41,562 bases of DNA from an uncultured beta proteobacterium (GTDB lineage: Bacteria > Pseudomonadota > Gammaproteobacteria > Burkholderiales > Burkholderiaceae_C), in assembly GCA_903886275.1 (NCBI GenBank), contig CAISLN010000053.1, forward strand, positions 1 to 41,562. The letters are read 5' to 3'. Within the stretch, counting starts at the first letter, position 1. The number at the start of each line of letters is the position of its first letter. The translations under genes were made by a program, and so were the position numbers. Below are positions 1 through 7,845 of this stretch, one piece after another. The notes under the pieces were generated by a model. It searched no databases. It was not told the DNA's origin and saw nothing but the letters and a program-made list of their open reading frames with translations.

Positions 1-139
1 AACTGGGACTGTTCACCATGGTTACAGCCCACCGAGCGAGCCAATCCCGATGAGGAAACCACTAACTGGAGAGCCGTGTGCGGGAAAACCGCACGCACGG
101 TTCGGAGGGAGGGGAGGCTTCGGCCTTCTCTACCCCTAT
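1..139 (+). mobile_element. Group II intron, 3' end (domains V and VI)
   Basis: The sequence folds as the catalytic end of a bacterial group II intron. Domain V lies at 71-103: GAGCCGTG pairs with CACGGTTC, a 2-nt CG bulge follows, then an upper stem TGCGG/CCGCA closes an A-rich loop, with the AGC triad at 72-74. Domain VI at about 104-139 is a GC-rich hairpin with a TTCG loop and an unpaired A at 132 as the likely branch point. The 3' splice boundary is expected 7 nt further on, at ..CTAT (139). Positions 1-70 would be the end of domain IV or of the intron-encoded reverse transcriptase gene. The rest of the intron lies outside the window. Confidence 0.85.
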
Positions 140-178
140 CGACAAGCGGCCCGCCTGCGCTGGCATGGCGACAAGCGG
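140..178 (+). repeat. 10-bp direct repeat CGACAAGCGG next to the intron end
   Basis: CGACAAGCGG occurs at 140-149, directly after the predicted intron 3' boundary, and again at 169-178. The role is unknown. It may be chance or part of the original intron target. Confidence 0.35.
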
Positions 179-213
179 TGTGTTTCAGGTTGAAGAGAGT
201 CGCCCTCCAGGCT

Positions 214-849
214 TCAGCGCCCGGCCAGCACCGGGAATAGCTTGAGCAGTCCGTCCGACATCACCTCTACCGCCAGCGCAGCCAGGATCAGGCCCATCAG
301 GCGGGTCATCACGCTGATGCCGGTCTTGCCCAGCACGCGGGCAATCGGTGCGGCCAGCGAAAAGCAGATCAGAGTGGCCAGCGACACCACCACGCCGTAG
401 CCCACCAGGGTGGTGAGTTGCAGAACGGTCTTGGCCTTGTCGGCATAAATCACCACGGTGGACATGGTGGCCGGGCCGGTCAGCAGCGGAATCGTCAGCG
501 GCACCACCGCAATGCTGGAGCCCTGCGCGGCCTTCTCGGCGCCATCTTCCATGACATGGGTGCTGGGCTTGGCCTCGGCCGGTTGGGCGTTGAGCATGTT
601 GAGCGCACTGGTCAGCAAGAGCATGCCGCCGCCCACTTGAAAGCTGGCCAGCGTGATGCCAAAAAATTCCAGAATTTGCAGCCCGGCCAGGGCACTGACC
701 GCGATCACCACAAAGGTGGTGAAAGAGGAAACAAAAACGGTGTTGCGCCGCTGTTCGGCCGAGAAGCCCTGGGTGTAGTGGATAAAGAAGGGAACAATGG
801 CCAGCGGATTGACGATGGCAAGCAGGGTGATGAGTGGTTTGAGATCCAT
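214..849 (-). CDS. MarC-family integral membrane protein
   Basis: Polytopic inner-membrane protein of the MarC (UPF0056) family, 211 aa. Members are about 200 aa with six predicted membrane segments, and their substrate is unsettled: the multiple-antibiotic-resistance label is historical and some are annotated as amino-acid transporters. The N-terminus MDLKPLITLLAIVNPLAIVP is typical, with the conserved NP near the start of helix 1. A second conserved block, VVPLTIPLLTGPATMSTVV, follows a short polar loop rich in E/K/A. I chose the ATG at 849 rather than the open frame up to 906, because the extra 19 residues are polar and unlike the family. No strong Shine-Dalgarno is visible. It is divergent from the DUF6629-like gene, with 75 bp between them. 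Confidence 0.85.
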   Translation of the reverse strand: MDLKPLITLLAIVNPLAIVPFFIHYTQGFSAEQRRNTVFVSSFTTFVVIAVSALAGLQILEFFGITLASFQVGGGMLLLTSALNMLNAQPAEAKPSTHVMEDGAEKAAQGSSIAVVPLTIPLLTGPATMSTVVIYADKAKTVLQLTTLVGYGVVVSLATLICFSLAAPIARVLGKTGISVMTRLMGLILAALAVEVMSDGLLKLFPVLAGR

Positions 850-924
850 GGTGACTTTACGTGGTGGGTGGCCTGCGCATGGTAGCTGTAGTGCCGTTTG
901 CACCAATGTATGGTAATTTGAGCC

Positions 925-1590
925 ATGTGCTTTTCAGCCACCGCCAGTTTCACCTCTGCGGCCCTCTTGGCCTGTGCCAGCGCCTTGGCGCTCACCGCAA
1001 AGCCTGCGCGCTCGGCCCTGCCCTACGCACTGATACCGCTGCTGTTTGGCATTCAGCAACTGCTGGAGGGGCTGATCTGGCTCAAGCTCAAGGACCATGC
1101 GCTCAGTTGCCTGGCACAGGGCGCGCTGACGCAGGGCTATTCGCTTTTTTCGCAGGTGTTCTGGCCGGCCTTTGTGCCGCTGGCCGTTGGTCTGCTGGAG
1201 ACGGTGGCCTGGCGCAGGTGGGCCATCATGGCCTGTGGCCTGGCCGGGTTGGTGGTCAGCATGTACCTGCTGGCAGCTCTGCTGCAGGTGCCTGTGACGG
1301 CGCAGCTGCAGGGGAGCCACATCGTCTACAGCTTCAACCACAGCCATGCGATGACGGCCAGTCTGCTGTATCTGTTGGCCAGTTGCGCCAGCCCGCTGTT
1401 GTCCAGCCATGGCTCGGTGCGCCTGTTCGGCGTGGCGGCAGTGGTCACGGCGGCCATTGCCTATCTGATTTTCCAGCTCTGGTTCATCTCGGTCTGGTGC
1501 TACCTGGCCGGCCTGATGAGTGGCATCGTGCTGTTGCACTTTTTTCCCAGGGCGAAGGCGCTTTTCAAGGGCACCTGGCGCATCGCTTGA
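925..1590 (+). CDS. DUF6629-like multi-pass membrane protein
   Basis: 221-aa hydrophobic protein with about seven predicted transmembrane stretches. It begins MCFSATASFTSAALL, the signature start of the DUF6629 family (MCFSA.ASF), and carries the family-typical IQQLLEGLIW motif near residue 45. Function is unknown. A conserved His-rich stretch (YSFNHSHAMTAS, about residue 135) lies at a membrane boundary and could bind a ligand or metal. The start matches the family N-terminus although the ribosome-binding site is weak. The overlapping longer frame from 861 is an out-of-frame shadow. Confidence 0.8.
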   Translation: MCFSATASFTSAALLACASALALTAKPARSALPYALIPLLFGIQQLLEGLIWLKLKDHALSCLAQGALTQGYSLFSQVFWPAFVPLAVGLLETVAWRRWAIMACGLAGLVVSMYLLAALLQVPVTAQLQGSHIVYSFNHSHAMTASLLYLLASCASPLLSSHGSVRLFGVAAVVTAAIAYLIFQLWFISVWCYLAGLMSGIVLLHFFPRAKALFKGTWRIA

Positions 1591-1626
1591 AGTTTCGATA
1601 GCTTTGATAGCTTTGATAGCTTCGAT
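1590..1626 (+). repeat. Short tandem repeat, GATAGCTTT unit
   Basis: Immediately after the DUF6629-like stop codon the sequence runs through about four imperfect 9-bp units (TTCGATAGC, TTTGATAGC, TTTGATAGC, TTCGATAC). It lies in the 160-bp gap before the receiver gene. No terminator is obvious. It may be a slippage-prone microsatellite. Confidence 0.6.
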
Positions 1627-1750
1627 ACATCCCATGGCTCTTATGGCGTTTGGGTCTTCGGTGTGCGCACCAGTGATCACCCTGAGGTGGTTCCCCGTCG
1701 TATTTATCAATTTGGCGCGCAGGGTCGGCATTTCTGCCTATAGTGTGGGG

Positions 1751-2167
1751 ATGAGCGAGTCGAAAAAAAATGCAGCCGATTACACCGCGTTGGTGATTGA
1801 CGATGAGGAAACCAGCCAAGAGTTGGCCCGCATGGCACTGGAGCGGCTGGGACTTACCAACATCTGGGTGGCGGGTGATGGTGCGCTCGCGATCAAGGCG
1901 ATGGACAAGATGGCGCGCCCACCCGATTTTGTGATCAGCGACATCTTCATGCCCCAATCCGACGGTATTGAACTGGTCAATGACCTGGCCAAGCGCCAAT
2001 ATGCCGGTGGACTGGTGCTGGTCAGCGGCGGCGACACCCAGTTCCTGGTGATCGCCAAGCGCATCGCGCGTTTCCATGGCCTCAATTTGCTGGGCTCGTT
2101 AACCAAGCCCCTGCGTACCGACGCGCTGGCCCAGATCCTGTTCGGATCTGAACAGGACATGACCTAG
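1751..2167 (+). CDS. Stand-alone CheY-like receiver protein
   Basis: 138-aa protein consisting of a single response-regulator receiver domain. The acidic cluster DDE is at 17-19, the phosphoacceptor Asp is in VISDIFMP (D64), the switch Ser is in LVSGGD (S92), and the conserved Lys is in LTKPL (K119). There is no DNA-binding or enzymatic output domain, so it probably works as a phospho-relay or protein-interaction module. The ATG at 1751 begins the family-like sequence, with a weak GTGGGG just upstream. The upstream extension to 1520 has no homology and overlaps the preceding gene. No kinase is adjacent. The nearest is the hybrid kinase at 4991-6898, which could be a partner, but this is only proximity. 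Confidence 0.85.
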   Translation: MSESKKNAADYTALVIDDEETSQELARMALERLGLTNIWVAGDGALAIKAMDKMARPPDFVISDIFMPQSDGIELVNDLAKRQYAGGLVLVSGGDTQFLVIAKRIARFHGLNLLGSLTKPLRTDALAQILFGSEQDMT

Positions 2168-2169
2168 CA

Positions 2170-2197
2170 AACAGTCAGGGCGCCTGCCCTGACTGTT
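2170..2197. terminator. Perfect 12-bp hairpin between convergent genes
   Basis: AACAGTCAGGGC (2170-2181), loop GCCT, GCCCTGACTGTT (2186-2197). It sits in the 34-bp gap between the convergent stop codons at 2167 and 2202. No long T tract follows on either strand, so it may be a weak bidirectional terminator or an mRNA 3'-end stabiliser. Confidence 0.6.
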
Positions 2198-2201
2198 GCA
2201 A

Positions 2202-4766
2202 TCAAGAGCGAGGCTTGGTGTTTTCGGGATCGTACAAGGCACCGTAACCTACCGCTTCGACCTTGACCGGATAGATATCGGTAAAGTATTGAATCTGCAG
2301 CTCACGCCCGACCTGGCAATATTCAATAGGCAGATAGGCCAACGCAATGTTCTTGCCTATTGTTGGGCCAAAGGCGATGCTGGTCGTATAGGAACGCCGG
2401 CCCTGCGCGTCGATCAGCGTGGCACCGGTTGCGGGGTCCATCACCGCCAGGTTGCCCAATGGATAGCGCGCCACACCGGTGCTATCGATGTTGTGGGTCA
2501 TGGTCAGCGTGCACAGCATGGCGCTCTGCTGTGCGCGCTCGCGGAAGGCCATGTGCGCTGCCTTGCCGTGGAAATCGGCGGCCTTCACCTTGGGGCGGGC
2601 CAGGTCGGCTTCGAACAGGTTGTACTCGGTCAGCAGGTCGCCGTTTTGCAGGCGCAGGCTCTTCTCCATGCGCCGGCTGTTGGCGTAGGTTTCCACGCCC
2701 ACCGGTGTGACGCCCAGGGCATACAGCGCATCCCACAGGGCCAGGCCGTCTTCGTATTTGAAGTGCAGCTCCCAGCCCTGCTCGCCTACATAGGAAATGT
2801 GAAAGGCCAGCACCGGCACACCGCCGACTTTCAGGTTGCGCAGGGCGGCAAAGGGGAAGGCATCAAGAGTCCAGGCCTCGGGCTCATCGGCAATCTTCTG
2901 GATGGTGGTGCGGGCGTTGGGGCCCCACAACCCTAAGCAGCCGTACTCCGTGGTGGTGTCTGTCACCGTGACGTTGGCACCGCGGTCCTGCGCCATGCGG
3001 CGTACCCAGGTCAGGTCGCGGTGGCCGGCGTCGGCGCCGTCCACGATGCGGTAATGGTCGGTCCCTAAGCGCAGCACCGTCAGGTCGGCGCGCACGCCGC
3101 CCTTGGCGTCTAGGAAGTGGGTGTACACGCCCTTGCCCACGGCGGTGTCTCCGCCGACCTTGGCCACGCAGATGTATTCCAGCAGGTCGGCCGCATCCGG
3201 CCCCACCACGTCGATCTCGGCAAAGTGCGAGACGTTGATCATGCCCACGTCTTCCGACATTTTGAGATGCTCGGCGTTGGAGACGCGCCAGAAATGGCGG
3301 TTGTCCCATTCGTTGGCACGCACCGGCACCTTGTCGCCATAGACTTCGAACAGGTGCTCGTTGCTGGCATAGCCATGCGCGCGCTCCCAGCCACTGAGCT
3401 CCATGAAGTAGGCGCCCAGCGCCTTTTCGCGCTCGTAGAACGGGCTCTTGAAAATGCCGCGCCCGGCGCTGTAGGGCTCGCGGTTGTGCACCGGCGGGTT
3501 GTAAATCTTGAAGGCACCCTCGTAGCAGCGGTCATGGATGTATTGCTCTTCTTGCTGGTAGGGGTAGTAGCGCGCCACGTCGATGCGGGCATGGTCCAGG
3601 TGCGTGGTGCCGTCGGTCATCCAGTCGGCCAGCAGCTTGCCTACACCGGGGCCGTCCTTCACCCATACGGCTTCGGCGTACCACAGGCCGCGCACCTTGG
3701 AGGATTCGCCGATCGAGGGGTTGCCGTCGGTGGTGACCTGCAGCAGTCCATTGAAGGAGTATTTGTCGTCATAGCCCAGCTCGGCCAGGATGGGGGTGAG
3801 CTCCATGGCGCGCTCCAGCGGCTCCATGATTTGCTCCAGCTCCAGGTCACGCTGGGAAGGGGAGAGGCGGGCCTGTTCCTTCTCCAGGATGTCGCGCGGG
3901 TGGCACATGCGCGGATTTTTCTCTTCGTAATAGCCCCATTCGATCTGTCCGCCCTCAGGCGTTTTTGGGTCGCCCGTGTCGCGCAGATAGGCCGAGTTGC
4001 CCTGGTCGCGCAACAGCGGATAGCCGATGTCCTTGCCGGTGCCGGCAAACTCCAAATAGGGTTTGAAAAAGGTCAGAGGATGGTCCACCGGCATGATGGG
4101 CAGGTCTTCGCCAGCCATGGCTGCAATCAGTCGGCCCCACAGACCGGCGCTGACCACCACGTAATCGGCGGCGATATAGCCCTTGGTGGTTTCCACGCCC
4201 TGGATGCGGCCGTTCTCGATGCGCAGTCCGGTGCAGGCGGTGTTGGCAAAGGATTGCAGCTTGCCCGAGGCCACAGCGGCATCGACCAACTCGCCCGCCA
4301 CCATTTGGGAGCGGGGTTTCACCAGGCCCGCATCCGGGTCCCACAGGGCGCCCTGGATCATGGACTCTTCGAGCAGCGGGAATTTGGCCTTGGCCTGCGC
4401 CGGCGTGATCATCTCGACCCGGTTGCCAAAGGCCTTGCCCGAGGCCACGCGGCGCTGCAACTCGACCATGCGCTCGTCATCGCCGACACGCGCGACCTCG
4501 ATGCCGCCTATGCGTTCATAGCGGCCCATTTTGTCGTAAAAGTCGATGCTGTACTTGGTGGTGAAAATCGTCATCTGGTCATGCATCGTGTTGAAGCAAA
4601 AGTCAGAAGCGTGGGCGGTGGAGCCGATGTCGGTGGGGACGGCGGACTTGTCGATGCCGACGATGTTGTCCCAGCCGCGTTCAATCAGGTGGTGCACCAC
4701 CGAGGCGCCGACGATGCCGCCAAGGCCGATGATGACAACCTTGGCTCGTTCAGGAAATGTGGCCAT
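2202..4766 (-). CDS. FAD-dependent dimethylglycine/sarcosine dehydrogenase-like protein with GcvT domain
   Basis: 854-aa two-part enzyme. The N-terminal DAO-type FAD domain has a Rossmann motif (VVIIGLGGIVGAS, about 10-22) and a His in GSTAHASDF (about 50), where DMGDH-family enzymes attach FAD covalently. The C-terminal half, from about residue 480, is a GcvT/aminomethyltransferase-type folate-binding domain (NVSHFAEIDVVGPDAADLL and later YVGEQGWELHF). Such enzymes oxidatively remove an N-methyl group and hand the C1 unit to tetrahydrofolate. Dimethylglycine, sarcosine or a related methylated amine is the likely substrate; this sequence cannot decide which. It is monocistronic, and an AGGAG lies about 12 nt before the ATG. 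An ATTGCGA-N9-TCGCAAT inverted repeat lies 83-105 bp upstream. Confidence 0.85.
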   Translation of the reverse strand: MATFPERAKVVIIGLGGIVGASVVHHLIERGWDNIVGIDKSAVPTDIGSTAHASDFCFNTMHDQMTIFTTKYSIDFYDKMGRYERIGGIEVARVGDDERMVELQRRVASGKAFGNRVEMITPAQAKAKFPLLEESMIQGALWDPDAGLVKPRSQMVAGELVDAAVASGKLQSFANTACTGLRIENGRIQGVETTKGYIAADYVVVSAGLWGRLIAAMAGEDLPIMPVDHPLTFFKPYLEFAGTGKDIGYPLLRDQGNSAYLRDTGDPKTPEGGQIEWGYYEEKNPRMCHPRDILEKEQARLSPSQRDLELEQIMEPLERAMELTPILAELGYDDKYSFNGLLQVTTDGNPSIGESSKVRGLWYAEAVWVKDGPGVGKLLADWMTDGTTHLDHARIDVARYYPYQQEEQYIHDRCYEGAFKIYNPPVHNREPYSAGRGIFKSPFYEREKALGAYFMELSGWERAHGYASNEHLFEVYGDKVPVRANEWDNRHFWRVSNAEHLKMSEDVGMINVSHFAEIDVVGPDAADLLEYICVAKVGGDTAVGKGVYTHFLDAKGGVRADLTVLRLGTDHYRIVDGADAGHRDLTWVRRMAQDRGANVTVTDTTTEYGCLGLWGPNARTTIQKIADEPEAWTLDAFPFAALRNLKVGGVPVLAFHISYVGEQGWELHFKYEDGLALWDALYALGVTPVGVETYANSRRMEKSLRLQNGDLLTEYNLFEADLARPKVKAADFHGKAAHMAFRERAQQSAMLCTLTMTHNIDSTGVARYPLGNLAVMDPATGATLIDAQGRRSYTTSIAFGPTIGKNIALAYLPIEYCQVGRELQIQYFTDIYPVKVEAVGYGALYDPENTKPRS

Positions 4767-4848
4767 GTGTGCGCTTAGCTCCTAGGGGGATGGGGTGATG
4801 AGGACAATATCCGAAAGTGTATTCACCCACGGTGCTGCTAGGGCCGCA

Positions 4849-4871
4849 ATTGCGACTATCGTTTTCGCAAT
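4849..4871. promoter_or_regulatory. Inverted repeat ATTGCGA-N9-TCGCAAT, putative operator
   Basis: 7-bp arms at 4849-4855 and 4865-4871 with a 9-bp spacer, upstream of the dehydrogenase gene starting at 4766. The half-site TTGCGA recurs as TTTGCGACA/TGTCGCAAA between folD and the MttB-like gene, so a shared transcription factor is plausible. No regulator gene lies in the window. Confidence 0.45.
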
Positions 4872-4881
4872 AACGGCTGTT

Positions 4882-4960
4882 TCGCCGCCGGGCCGCCCCA
4901 AGGCGAAACGTGCCCCCTCGGGGGGCAGGGCGCCACAAGCGTCAGACGCTGGTGCGTCTG
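4882..4960. repeat. Intergenic hairpin repeat, copy A
   Basis: GC-rich element with two hairpins: TGCCCCC-TCG-GGGGGCA (4911-4927) and CAGACGC-TGGT-GCGTCTG (4943-4960), preceded by GCCGGGCCGCCCCAAGG. It resembles the dispersed intergenic palindromes common in Comamonadaceae, and related copies lie at about 21190-21262 and 24087-24150. It occupies most of the 224-bp gap between the dehydrogenase gene and the hybrid kinase. Confidence 0.6.
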
Positions 4961-4990
4961 CCTGGACAGTGGGCAACCGTGGGGGTCATG

Positions 4991-6898
4991 TCATGCCCGC
5001 ATATGGCGCAGCAGGCTGCGCAGCTTGGCCGGGCGCACCGGCTTGTGCAGCAGGGGGAGCTGGGCGGCCTTCACCTCTTGCAGAAAATCGTCGTGTGTCT
5101 CGCCGCTCATCAAGCAGGCCGGTATGGCGCTGCCGGCCTGTGCGCGCAGGGCGCTAATGCATTCAATGCCGGTTTCAAAGGAGCCTAGGTGGTAGTCGCT
5201 CAGGACGATGTCGGGCACGCCGCCCTCCTGCAGCTGCTGCAGCGCCGCCAATTTGTTCCCCGCCACCAAGACCCTGCAGCCCCAGGACTGCAGCAGCTCC
5301 TGCACCGCCGCTCGCGCAGGGACGTTGTCCTCGATCAGTAGCACCTGCATGCCGCTGATATCGCCCAGCGTTGCCTGTGGCTTGTCCGCCGGGTGGTGCG
5401 CCAACTCGGCGCTGCGCTCGGCACGCTCAAGCTGGATGGAGAAGCGCGTGCCACAGCCGACCTGCGAGCGCAGGTCCAGCGGGTGGCCCAGCAGCGCGGC
5501 ACTGCGCTGCACAATGTTCAAACCCAGACCGAGACCGAAGTTGCGGTCGCCGGCCCGATTGGCCAGTTGGTAAAACTCCTTAAAGATGTCCTCGTGGTGT
5601 TCGGCGGCGATGCCGATGCCGCTGTCGCGCACCTCGATGCAAACACCGCTGCCCCGTGTGCGGCAGGTCACCAGCACTCTGCCGCGCTCGGTGTAGCGGA
5701 TGGCATTGATCACCAGGTTGAACAACATGCGCTGCAGCAGCAAAGGGTCGCTGTGGCACCAGAGGGCGGTGGGGCGGATATGCAGGTGCAGGCCCTTGGC
5801 CTCGGCCATGGTCTGCAAGGTGCTGCGCACCGTGTCGAGTAAGCCATTGAGGTCTACCGCGCCCATGCGCAAGGGCACATTGCCAGAGTCCAGGCGCGAC
5901 AGGTCGAGCAGCCCGTCTAGCAGGTCCTGCATGGCCTGCACCGAAGCCTCCACGTTGTCGACCAATTGGCGCATCTGCGGCTCCATCGGCAACTGGCCCA
6001 GGCGCGCCACAAACATGCCCAGGGCATGCGAGGGCTGGCGCAGGTCGTGACTGGCGGCGGCCAAAAAGCGCGACTTGGCCAGAGTGGCATCCTCGGCCTG
6101 TTCCTTTTTCAGGCGCAGCTCCTGGGTCACGGATTGCACCTGGCGCTCCAGCTCTTCACGACCCCAGGCCAGTCGCTTGGCCATCTGGTTGAGCGAATGC
6201 TGTAGCTCGCGCAGCGGGTCGTCGTCGGCCACGCTATCGGCAATGGCAAAGTTGCCCTGCCCGATGCGCTGCACCATCTGCGAGATGCGCAACATGGGAC
6301 CCATCAACCAGTGGCCCAGGCGGTAGGCCAGCAGGCCACCGAGCAGGATGCCGATGGCGCCTACCCACAGGGCGGTCAAAAGGGTATCGCGTTTTTTGCC
6401 CTCTAGGCCCTGGCGCGAGACCTCGATCAGGGCGCTGCCCATTGCAGCAGCGCTGCTGGCCTTGTCCATCTCGGCCATTGGAAAAAGGTCGTCTATGGGC
6501 ACCACCGAGGGCAAGACGGGCTCCACCCGCACGTCAATGTTCCGACCCAACTGCTCCGTGATGTAGGGCTTGGTCTGCAGCTCGCCGAAGCGGCGGATTG
6601 CGGATTGGCCGCTGATGGCCACCAGGCTACCCTCTGCGTCAAACACCAGCACGGCATGCACGCCTGCTTCGCGCTGCATTTGCTGCACCACGCTTTGCAG
6701 GCTGGCGGTGTTGCCGGAAAACAGGCCGTAGGCGCTGAACAGTGCTACCTGGTGCACCAACTGGCTCATGCGCTGCTGGTGCGACTCTTCCAGATCCTGC
6801 ACCCGGCCCTGCCAGAAGATGCCGGCCACAGTGACCACCACCAGCAGCACCGGCAGAATCGAGGCCAGCGCCATGCGCAGGCGAATCGCATGTCCCAT
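4991..6898 (-). CDS. Hybrid sensor histidine kinase / response regulator
   Basis: 635-aa inner-membrane kinase. An N-terminal membrane helix (about 9-30) and a second at about 176-195 bracket a periplasmic sensor of about 145 residues. These are followed by HAMP, a coiled-coil linker (about 240-275), HisKA with the phospho-accepting His in AAASHDLRQPS (about 284), and HATPase_c (N box FNLVINAIRY, G1 RDSGIG, G2 GLGLGLN). The C-terminal receiver domain (about 518-634) has an acidic IEDN and a phospho-acceptor Asp in IVLSDYHLG. There is no HPt or output domain, so a further relay partner is expected. The ATG at 6898 overlaps the preceding gene's stop (TGATG); a GTG at 6901 is equally possible, with GGAGAAG upstream. 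The gene is coupled to the binding-protein gene, which suggests that protein delivers the signal. Confidence 0.9.
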   Translation of the reverse strand: MGHAIRLRMALASILPVLLVVVTVAGIFWQGRVQDLEESHQQRMSQLVHQVALFSAYGLFSGNTASLQSVVQQMQREAGVHAVLVFDAEGSLVAISGQSAIRRFGELQTKPYITEQLGRNIDVRVEPVLPSVVPIDDLFPMAEMDKASSAAAMGSALIEVSRQGLEGKKRDTLLTALWVGAIGILLGGLLAYRLGHWLMGPMLRISQMVQRIGQGNFAIADSVADDDPLRELQHSLNQMAKRLAWGREELERQVQSVTQELRLKKEQAEDATLAKSRFLAAASHDLRQPSHALGMFVARLGQLPMEPQMRQLVDNVEASVQAMQDLLDGLLDLSRLDSGNVPLRMGAVDLNGLLDTVRSTLQTMAEAKGLHLHIRPTALWCHSDPLLLQRMLFNLVINAIRYTERGRVLVTCRTRGSGVCIEVRDSGIGIAAEHHEDIFKEFYQLANRAGDRNFGLGLGLNIVQRSAALLGHPLDLRSQVGCGTRFSIQLERAERSAELAHHPADKPQATLGDISGMQVLLIEDNVPARAAVQELLQSWGCRVLVAGNKLAALQQLQEGGVPDIVLSDYHLGSFETGIECISALRAQAGSAIPACLMSGETHDDFLQEVKAAQLPLLHKPVRPAKLRSLLRHMRA

Positions 6899-7836
6899 CA
6901 CGGTTTCTTCTCCAGTTTGCGCAGGCGCTCCGACAGAGCGCCCACATCCAGCGACAGGCCCAGCGAGCGCGCCACATACTCGTTGGCGCTGATGCTGAAC
7001 TCCGCCGGGTACTGGTTGGCGGGCATGCTATTGGTTTGCAGCAGGTGGGCGCTCATGGCGCCCAGTTGTGCGCCGGCCTGGGCGGCCGTGCTGTGCACCG
7101 ACAGCAGCGCACCGGCCTTTACATAGGCCGGTGAAAACGCGAGCACCGGCGTCTTGGCACGGTAGCTGGTCAGCAAAATGTTGGAGACGCTGGCCGGGTT
7201 GTAGACCGCGCCATCGGCCACGGCTAGCAGCACTTCGGCATCACTCATCGCCGTGCGCAAGGCCGCGATCAGGGACTGGCCCTCGGTGTAGGTGCCCTCG
7301 GAAAGTTCCAGGCCGCGCCCCTGCAGCGCGGTGTTCAGCAGGGCTTGCTGGGTGATGGACTCGGGCCCCCACAACACGCCGATGTGGCGCACCGCAGGCA
7401 GGGCCAGGCGCAGCAGATCGAGCTGGCGGCCAAAGGGCTGGTCCAGGTACAGCGCCGCCATAGTGGATGGATTCTTTTTGCCAGACTCTTGCAGCACCCG
7501 CTCGTAGCTCAGGCGGGGAACCAGGCCCGCAATGACGGGCGTGCGGGAATTGCGCACCACGACATGGCGCAGGGCGTCGGTGCCCAGGGTGACGATCAGT
7601 CTGGCTTCCATCACGTGCGGACCGCCCTCCAGATAATCGGCGATGCTGAGCAAATGGATGTCTGCGCGCGCCACTCCGCTGCGCAGCAGTGCCTGTACCA
7701 GGCTGTCCGATGCCTCCTGAAATGCTGCCGTCTGGTCGCTGCTGACCACGCTGACCAGATGCGCGAGTGCCGGAAATGCCTGGCATGCCAAGCATGTCAG
7801 GAGCCAGAGTCGGAGCCACAGTCTCACCCGCTGCAT
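6898..7836 (-). CDS. Periplasmic substrate-binding protein (ABC_sub_bind type), likely sensory
   Basis: 312-aa protein with a signal peptide (cleavage probably after FPALA, about residue 25). The fold resembles the uncharacterised ABC-transporter periplasmic-binding family (COG2984/TrpX-like): IVTLGTDALRHVVV, RHIGVLWGPES, TPVLAFSPAYVKAGALLSV. No permease or ATPase gene is nearby. It is instead sandwiched between a TonB-dependent receptor (9 bp upstream) and a hybrid kinase whose start overlaps its stop. This arrangement fits a binding protein that presents its ligand to the kinase sensor domain. The ligand cannot be read from the sequence; family members bind amino acids or small aromatics. 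Confidence 0.8.
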   Translation of the reverse strand: MQRVRLWLRLWLLTCLACQAFPALAHLVSVVSSDQTAAFQEASDSLVQALLRSGVARADIHLLSIADYLEGGPHVMEARLIVTLGTDALRHVVVRNSRTPVIAGLVPRLSYERVLQESGKKNPSTMAALYLDQPFGRQLDLLRLALPAVRHIGVLWGPESITQQALLNTALQGRGLELSEGTYTEGQSLIAALRTAMSDAEVLLAVADGAVYNPASVSNILLTSYRAKTPVLAFSPAYVKAGALLSVHSTAAQAGAQLGAMSAHLLQTNSMPANQYPAEFSISANEYVARSLGLSLDVGALSERLRKLEKKP

Positions 7837-7845
7837 GGCCGACGA

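Noticed and set aside
3117..4778. 553-codon plus-strand open frame opposite the dehydrogenase
   Set aside because: Same reasoning: shadow frame over a well-supported gene.
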